From Verrucomicrobia bacterium UBA1183 (lineage in GTDB: Bacteria > Verrucomicrobiota > Verrucomicrobiia > Opitutales > UBA9783): 10,108 bases of DNA. The notes below the pieces were generated by a model. The model searched no databases. It was not told the DNA's origin and worked only from the letters and a program-made list of their open reading frames with translations. Made by a program: the position numbers and the translations under genes. The stretch is taken from positions 1-10,108 of the forward strand of contig DBYP01000004.1 in assembly GCA_002309885.1 (NCBI GenBank), in the 5' to 3' direction. Of this stretch, positions 5,933 to 10,108 are shown one piece after another (the first letter of the stretch is position 1; each line of letters starts with the position of its first letter).

Positions 5933-7102
5933 ATGGCAACGTATAAGGAAAATTTAACCAAAGGTTTTATCGATAAAATTTCCGCACCTAAGACCAACGG
6001 AAGCAAATCCGCGTTCGATAGTTATTATGACACCAAAGAGCGTGGATTGGTTTTGTTGGTAACGACGAACGGCGTGAAAACGTTTTATCTGCTTACGAAA
6101 ATTCAAGGTCGTACGCGACGGATAAAGATAGGACACTTCCCGGAATTGACGGTTACAAACGCCCGTGAAGTGGCTCAATCATACAAAGCGCAACTGGCCA
6201 AAGGTGAAGATCCTGAGGTTAAAAAGAAACAATTGAAAGCGGAATTAACGCTCGGAGAGCTCTTTAAGATGTTCATGGAACGCTACTCCAAACCGCAGAA
6301 ACGCTCTTGGAAAGAAGATGAGCGGACCATCAACAAATACTATCACCATTGGTTCAATCGCAAGTTATCCGCTATTTCCAAATACGATGTTAGTTTATAC
6401 CACAACCAATTGCGTGCAGAACGCGGAATTTATGTTGCCAATCGAATGCTAGAGCGGTTAAAAGCGATGTACAACAAAGCCATCGAATGGGGTTGGAACG
6501 GCGAAAATCCGGCTATCGGCATTAAAATGTTCAAGGAAACCAAACGCGAACGATTTATTCTACCGCACGAATTCCAATCATTCTTTGCGGCTGTTGAAGC
6601 AGAACCGGATCCGCATATTCGTGCATTCTTTCTCCTACTACTATATACCGGTGCACGACGTTCGAATGTACTTGCGATGCGTTGGGATCAGATCGATTGG
6701 CAATTGAAATTCTGGCGGATACCTCTAACAAAAAGCGGAGAACCACAAACGATTCCGCTTACCGATGAAGCTATAAAAGTCCTGAAAGCATTAAAAGAAG
6801 CGGATAACCATCCTTCTCCGTGGGTATTCCCAAGTGCTACCAGCGCTTCCGGGCATTTCATGGATCCCAAGAAAGCTTGGCAACGGTTGTTGAAAAATGC
6901 GAACCTTCAAGATCTGCGTATTCATGATCTTCGTCGTACTCTCGGTTCTTATATGACCATGAACAATACCAGTTTGCATATCGTCGGTAAGGCTCTGGGA
7001 CATCACAGCAGCGACGCCACCGAAGTTTACGCCCGCTTACAAGTCGAAACCATCCGTCAAGCCAGCCAAGGCGCCATCAATTTAATGCATAAAAATTGTT
7101 AA
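5933..7102 (+). CDS. P4-type tyrosine recombinase (integrase B), apparently intact
   Basis: Site-specific recombinase that inserts and excises a genomic island at a tRNA 3' end. At 389 residues it has the usual length and domain order. The arm-binding DUF4102-like domain spans ~1-90 (GLVLLVTTNGVKTFYL, IGHFPELT). The SAM-like core-binding domain spans ~104-190 and the catalytic domain ~207-380. Catalytic residues are complete: R242 (TGARRSN), K267 (LTKSGE), H331 and R334 (HDLRR), H357 (LGHH) and the nucleophile Y366 (EVYARL). The ATG has AAAGGA about 8 bases upstream. It reads away from the tRNA fragment 150 bases upstream, which is a likely att site for this enzyme. A faint promoter candidate, TTGTAT (5824) with TTATAT (5849), precedes it. 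It belongs to a different subfamily from integrase A, so the two mark separate elements. Confidence 0.95.
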   Translation: MATYKENLTKGFIDKISAPKTNGSKSAFDSYYDTKERGLVLLVTTNGVKTFYLLTKIQGRTRRIKIGHFPELTVTNAREVAQSYKAQLAKGEDPEVKKKQLKAELTLGELFKMFMERYSKPQKRSWKEDERTINKYYHHWFNRKLSAISKYDVSLYHNQLRAERGIYVANRMLERLKAMYNKAIEWGWNGENPAIGIKMFKETKRERFILPHEFQSFFAAVEAEPDPHIRAFFLLLLYTGARRSNVLAMRWDQIDWQLKFWRIPLTKSGEPQTIPLTDEAIKVLKALKEADNHPSPWVFPSATSASGHFMDPKKAWQRLLKNANLQDLRIHDLRRTLGSYMTMNNTSLHIVGKALGHHSSDATEVYARLQVETIRQASQGAINLMHKNC

Positions 7103-7110
7103 ATAGATAC

Positions 7111-7129
7111 CCACGGGTGTGACCTGTGG
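7111..7129. terminator. Stem-loop between convergent genes
   Basis: CCACGGGT (7111-7118) pairs with ACCTGTGG (7122-7129) around a GTG loop, with one G-T wobble. It sits in the 43-base gap between the ends of integrase B and the convergent Sel1 gene. There is no long T run after it on either strand, so it would be an imperfect bidirectional terminator at best. Confidence 0.35.
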
Positions 7130-7145
7130 CCCTCTTCACTTTGCG

Positions 7146-8243
7146 TCAGATAGATTTTTCCTCTGTATTTTTTCGAAAAACAATCCAATTTCTTATTCTG
7201 GTGAAACCAAGATATGTAAAGATAATAAGGAAAGTACACAATTTAAAAATAAATTTAAAAGTTGTATTGCGTATGTGATCGATATGTTCGACTTTTTCAA
7301 ATTCCACTAAATGTGTTAAATACAATATGCATGCCTTAAACATATTATTATTTTTGTAAAAGCATGTCCATAAAGCCTCCAAAGCAAAAGGATAAAAGAT
7401 TTCAAAGTCTTCAGTATCTTCGCTAAAATTAACAATTCCTAAAAAATATTTGATGGCATTCGAATAATCTTTTTGTTCCATATACCAGACACCGAGATTA
7501 TAAACACCTCCTAAATTTTTTTGATCTGCAGCAAATTTAAGATAGTAAAAGGATTGTTTAAAATCTTGAGGCCACCCATTTTTACCATTCAAATATTGAA
7601 CCCCTAAATTAACAGCAGAATCAATATCTCCCATTTTTATAGCAATTTTACAGATATTAGCAACGATTTCTCGAGAGCTTAAATATGGAAGTTTGTTTAG
7701 GATTCCAGATAAATAATATCCTCCTCTTCCATCTCCATGTTGCAATCCTAAAAAACTATACTTAACACATTTTTTTATAAATTCTTCATTGTTTTCTGTT
7801 TCATGATTGCAGTAAAGATCATAATACATGGAAGCAATAAGCGTATATGCGTGTGCATATCCTTGCTTAGCACTTAATTTTAAATATTTCAAACCATTAG
7901 AAAGATCTCCTTTATTGTAATAATCATCGGCTTTTATAAAAAGACAAAAAGGTTCTTTTAACATCACCCCTTTGGATAACCAAAAATCTGCTTTTTGTTC
8001 ATTTTTCTCATCTCCATTCTTATATGCAAGGTATAAGGATCGAATTGCAGTGTGATCTGCCATATTTGCTTTTGAAATTATTTCATCCAAGGTATCAACA
8101 TTTACAGTCATAAAATCCAATTCTTTTTGTTTTGGTGGATTTTCTAAATGTTTTTGACTCCATTCGATAATTTCTTCAATCTGCGCTTTTATTTCAACCA
8201 GAGAACAAAAGATAAATATGACCACAAAATACAACCTCTTCAT
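7146..8243 (-). CDS. Exported Sel1-repeat protein with C-terminal membrane segment
   Basis: A protein of ~365 residues. I chose the ATG at 8243 because it gives a clean signal peptide (MKRLYFVVIFIFCSLVEIKA, cleavage before Q). In-frame ATGs at 8252 and 8270 are possible, and none has a good ribosome binding site. Sel1-like TPR repeats are visible at about residues 108-135 (YYNKGDLSNGLKYLKLSAKQ), 210-245 (AVNLGVQYLNG to YLKFAADQ) and 247-275 (YNLGVWYMEQKDYSNAIKYF). Weaker copies lie between them. A hydrophobic stretch near residues 331-350 is probably a membrane anchor, leaving a short basic tail. Sel1 proteins scaffold protein contacts at or outside the membrane; no enzyme motif is seen. The gene is visibly more AT-rich than integrase B. 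It may be cargo of the integrase B island or older chromosomal sequence; no partner is identified. Confidence 0.82.
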   Translation of the reverse strand: MKRLYFVVIFIFCSLVEIKAQIEEIIEWSQKHLENPPKQKELDFMTVNVDTLDEIISKANMADHTAIRSLYLAYKNGDEKNEQKADFWLSKGVMLKEPFCLFIKADDYYNKGDLSNGLKYLKLSAKQGYAHAYTLIASMYYDLYCNHETENNEEFIKKCVKYSFLGLQHGDGRGGYYLSGILNKLPYLSSREIVANICKIAIKMGDIDSAVNLGVQYLNGKNGWPQDFKQSFYYLKFAADQKNLGGVYNLGVWYMEQKDYSNAIKYFLGIVNFSEDTEDFEIFYPFALEALWTCFYKNNNMFKACILYLTHLVEFEKVEHIDHIRNTTFKFIFKLCTFLIIFTYLGFTRIRNWIVFRKNTEEKSI

Positions 8244-8333
8244 AGTTTGCATAGCTTTACATATGAACATTATGTGGTCAAGAGGGATTTACAAAAAACC
8301 ACCAAAGTGCGGACTTTACACGAGTAAATACGG

Positions 8334-9023
8334 CTAATCTTTGAAGGCCTCAACGCAATCTTGGGCAAATGCTTCTGCAAAGTTTTCTATATGTTCTGGC
8401 AATTTTCCGTACCACTGCTTTACGTTTTCATCAATACCAAAGATATGATTGCCGTTTTTAAGGTGCGCACTATGGTCTAACGTTTTATCGTAAATTAGCC
8501 TTGCAATGGGATTTTTCTTACAAATTTCTAAATTTGGATTGAAGCTTTCATTGTACTTATAAACCTTTAAACGACAATGTCCCCAAAGTAAGAAAAACTT
8601 CGACCAAAAAACGTAATAATCGTGTACAATAACAAAAAGAGTTCCTGGAGTAATTTTTTGAACTTCTTTTTCAGCTTCTTCGTAACAATCTACGCTACAA
8701 AAACTTTTATTCCCCATCCAACCTAGACTATTGAATACTTTTGACAAACGCCTACAAACAGGTTCATGATAATCAAAGTTAGGGCAAGTTGCGCAAATAG
8801 AGTTTATACGCTGGATATTCGAAGAATATTCTAGGCTTGCTTTTATTGCCAATAGCAAATTTGTGTTTGGTGCTTCATGTGAAATCGGAATGCCTTTTCC
8901 TTTTACAAATATGACGTTTGTATTAAAAACATTCTCTCTTCCTGTGGTCAATCTTATGGTTGAACAACCCGACAACCCTAATGCAACAAGTCCGCAAAAC
9001 AATTTTACTTTAGTGTCTAACAT
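8334..9023 (-). CDS. Predicted lipoprotein of unknown function
   Basis: A 229-residue protein starting at ATG 9023 with a lipoprotein signal: charged start (DTKVK), a short hydrophobic core and the lipobox LSGC, giving lipidation at C20. The mature part is Cys-rich, including C77-x2-C80 with C90, and C109-x3-C113, so disulfides or metal binding are possible. A central hydrophobic/aromatic stretch (VIVHDYYVFWSKFFLLWGHC) could lie in a beta-sheet core or touch the membrane. I recognise no family. No ribosome binding site is evident. It lies on the same strand as the Sel1 gene with a ~90-base gap between them, so they could be co-transcribed and act together at the cell envelope. That is inference. 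The stop is TAG, showing that TAG serves as a normal terminator here. Confidence 0.75.
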   Translation of the reverse strand: MLDTKVKLFCGLVALGLSGCSTIRLTTGRENVFNTNVIFVKGKGIPISHEAPNTNLLLAIKASLEYSSNIQRINSICATCPNFDYHEPVCRRLSKVFNSLGWMGNKSFCSVDCYEEAEKEVQKITPGTLFVIVHDYYVFWSKFFLLWGHCRLKVYKYNESFNPNLEICKKNPIARLIYDKTLDHSAHLKNGNHIFGIDENVKQWYGKLPEHIENFAEAFAQDCVEAFKD

Positions 9024-9153
9024 AATCGCTGGTTATATCAGATATAGTTTTTATATAAAAGTAAAGCTTAATTTGTATAGAGTTGGCACACCATTGAAAG
9101 GCTGACGCCTAACGCCAATTTTACTTCAAATTTTCTCTTTACAGGGGAGATAA
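9024..9153. other. Intergenic segment between divergent genes
   Basis: A 130-base gap between the lipoprotein gene (minus) and the truncated DUF3987 gene (plus). It contains a nested inverted repeat: AGTTGGC (9081-9087) against GCCAATT (9114-9120), with AGGC-TGAC-GCCT (9099-9110) inside. An AT-rich stretch at about 9030-9075 may hold the lipoprotein promoter, but no pair of boxes is convincing. Nothing matching the missing N-terminal half of the replication gene is left here, so the break lies at about 9150-9190. Confidence 0.4.
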
Positions 9154-10104
9154 TTGCGAACGCATGGGTACAGATACCGGATGCCTCTACCGTCGATACA
9201 TCCTCAACTCTTTGTAGAAGATATTACTTCGGAACGACTTGCGAATGTTTTAGCAGAAAATAACGAACGTACATGTTATTTTTCTTCAGATGCACGAAAA
9301 GTTATTGATGTCACTATGGGATGTTACAAAGACAGGGGAACGGATGAAGCTTTGCTTTTGAAAAGCTTTTCGGGAGATCCTTGCTCCATTGAACGTAACA
9401 ATGGACAACATATCTATCTAAACCATCCTCTCATTAACATTACTGTTGCGGTACAACCTGACAAAGCTATGTATTTATTTAGGCATAAATCGCTAAAAGA
9501 TAGCGGTTTGTTATCAAGATTTTTATGCATCAACAGCAAGATTTGGCCTCGGTTGTTGCCAGAAAATCCTATTTATCTGGACACAGACCTTGAAACAAAA
9601 GTACATAATCGTTGGAAAGCTCTGCTAAATGAAGATCTGACTAGAAAACCGGTAATTATTCCCGCAGATAAAGATGTTTATCCTCTCTACCGTGATTATT
9701 ACAATTCCATTCAGCAAAGATTGGGTTCGAATGAAAACATTGCGAATCTTATTGGACGTTGTCCGGAAATGGCTATACGTATAGCAGGGAGCTTACATAT
9801 GTATGAGTTTTCGGCCGAAGAACCGTTATCTGCAGATACATTTCAAAAAGCTATTAAAATCCAAGAAACATTTTTTGTCCAACAACAAATGAAATTCATC
9901 GATGATGTTCATAACAAAAATCAGAGCAAGCTACTGGACAAAATTTATGCTCTTTTACGGGAAAACAACGGTAAAGTGCCCATTCGCGAAGCTTATCGCA
10001 AACTTCATATAGACAGGGATCCATTCATACAACTTGTAGAGCAATATCCTTGGTTACATTTGGATGATGGATATATCTATTGTGACAATTGTGACAGCAA
10101 CTAA
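9154..10104 (+). pseudogene. 5'-truncated DUF3987 replication protein (second copy)
   Basis: A 316-residue frame homologous to the left replication protein from its residue ~449 to the end. Shared blocks include (L/F)VEDITSE, SSD, RGTDEA, SGD, VQP and SG(F/L)L-x-R, and then the region lost after the TAG in the left copy. The CHC2 finger, Toprim and Walker A parts are missing, so it cannot be an active ATPase by itself. The longest frame begins at TTG 9154, right after an in-frame TAA and 4 bases after AGGGGAG; the first ATG is at 9181. Similarity is evident only from about 9190. It ends with TAA at 10102-10104. The two copies are clearly diverged, so this is a remnant of a related but separate element, not a recent duplication. 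It might still be translated. Confidence 0.75.
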
Positions 10105-10108
10105 AAAC

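Noticed and set aside
5954..7006. Several 60-74 residue minus-strand frames inside integrase B
   Set aside because: They are antisense shadows of an intact, well-supported integrase with no features of their own.
8291..8325. AAAGT-CCGC-ACTTT stem with T run downstream of the lipoprotein gene (minus strand)
   Set aside because: The stem is only five mostly A/T pairs and the T run is offset by GGTGG, so support for an intrinsic terminator is too weak to list.
9099..9120. GCCTAAC / GTTAGGC resembling an integron attC core
   Set aside because: The consensus RYYYAAC is matched once, but no partner core, imperfect stem of attC size or integron-type integrase is visible. The nearby genes do not look like cassettes.

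Overview
The window looks like an accessory region of a moderately AT-rich bacterial chromosome: a stack of partly decayed integrative elements near a tRNA-type attachment site. It has no housekeeping gene that would fix the taxonomy. From memory of the protein families, the integrase on the left and the CHC2/Toprim/DUF3987 replication protein resemble genes common in the Verrucomicrobiota/Lentisphaerota/Kiritimatiellota group. This is a weak, unverified inference.

Left block (1-5584, all minus strand), read from its integrase end. A tyrosine recombinase (integrase A, 5584 down to 4382) is broken by a frameshift and by a ~130-base nested palindrome. A 440-residue protein of unknown function starts 4 bases after it. 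A 442-base AT-rich gap follows, holding two tandem 31-base direct repeats. Next come a small helix-turn-helix protein and, overlapping it by ATGA, a CHC2 zinc-finger/Toprim/P-loop DUF3987 replication protein. That protein is cut by an in-frame TAG codon at 367-369, and its C-terminus continues in the same frame down to base 40. At 1-30 there are two copies of an 11-base motif that look like the end of an IS21-type insertion sequence. Together these make a replication-integration module of the satellite or integrative-element kind, now probably inactive.

Centre (5585-7102). The 3' half of a tRNA gene with a CAT anticodon (minus strand, 5734-5785) lies between integrase A and a second, apparently intact P4-type integrase B (plus strand, 5933-7102). 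A tRNA 3' half without its 5' half is the usual scar of site-specific integration. Its place between two divergent integrases suggests two elements inserted one after the other at the same tRNA.

Right block (7103-10108). Two minus-strand genes encode exported proteins: a Sel1-repeat protein with a signal peptide, and a 229-residue lipoprotein. They may be cargo of the integrase B element. At the right edge a plus-strand reading frame (9154-10104) matches the C-terminal half of the left DUF3987 protein but lacks the zinc finger, Toprim and Walker A parts. It is a second, truncated and divergent copy pointing the other way.

I saw no CRISPR array, rRNA, complete tRNA, toxin-antitoxin pair or recognised defence operon. 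The unusual content is the way the elements are stacked and broken, the palindromic insert, the phased repeats and the unknown 440-residue protein.
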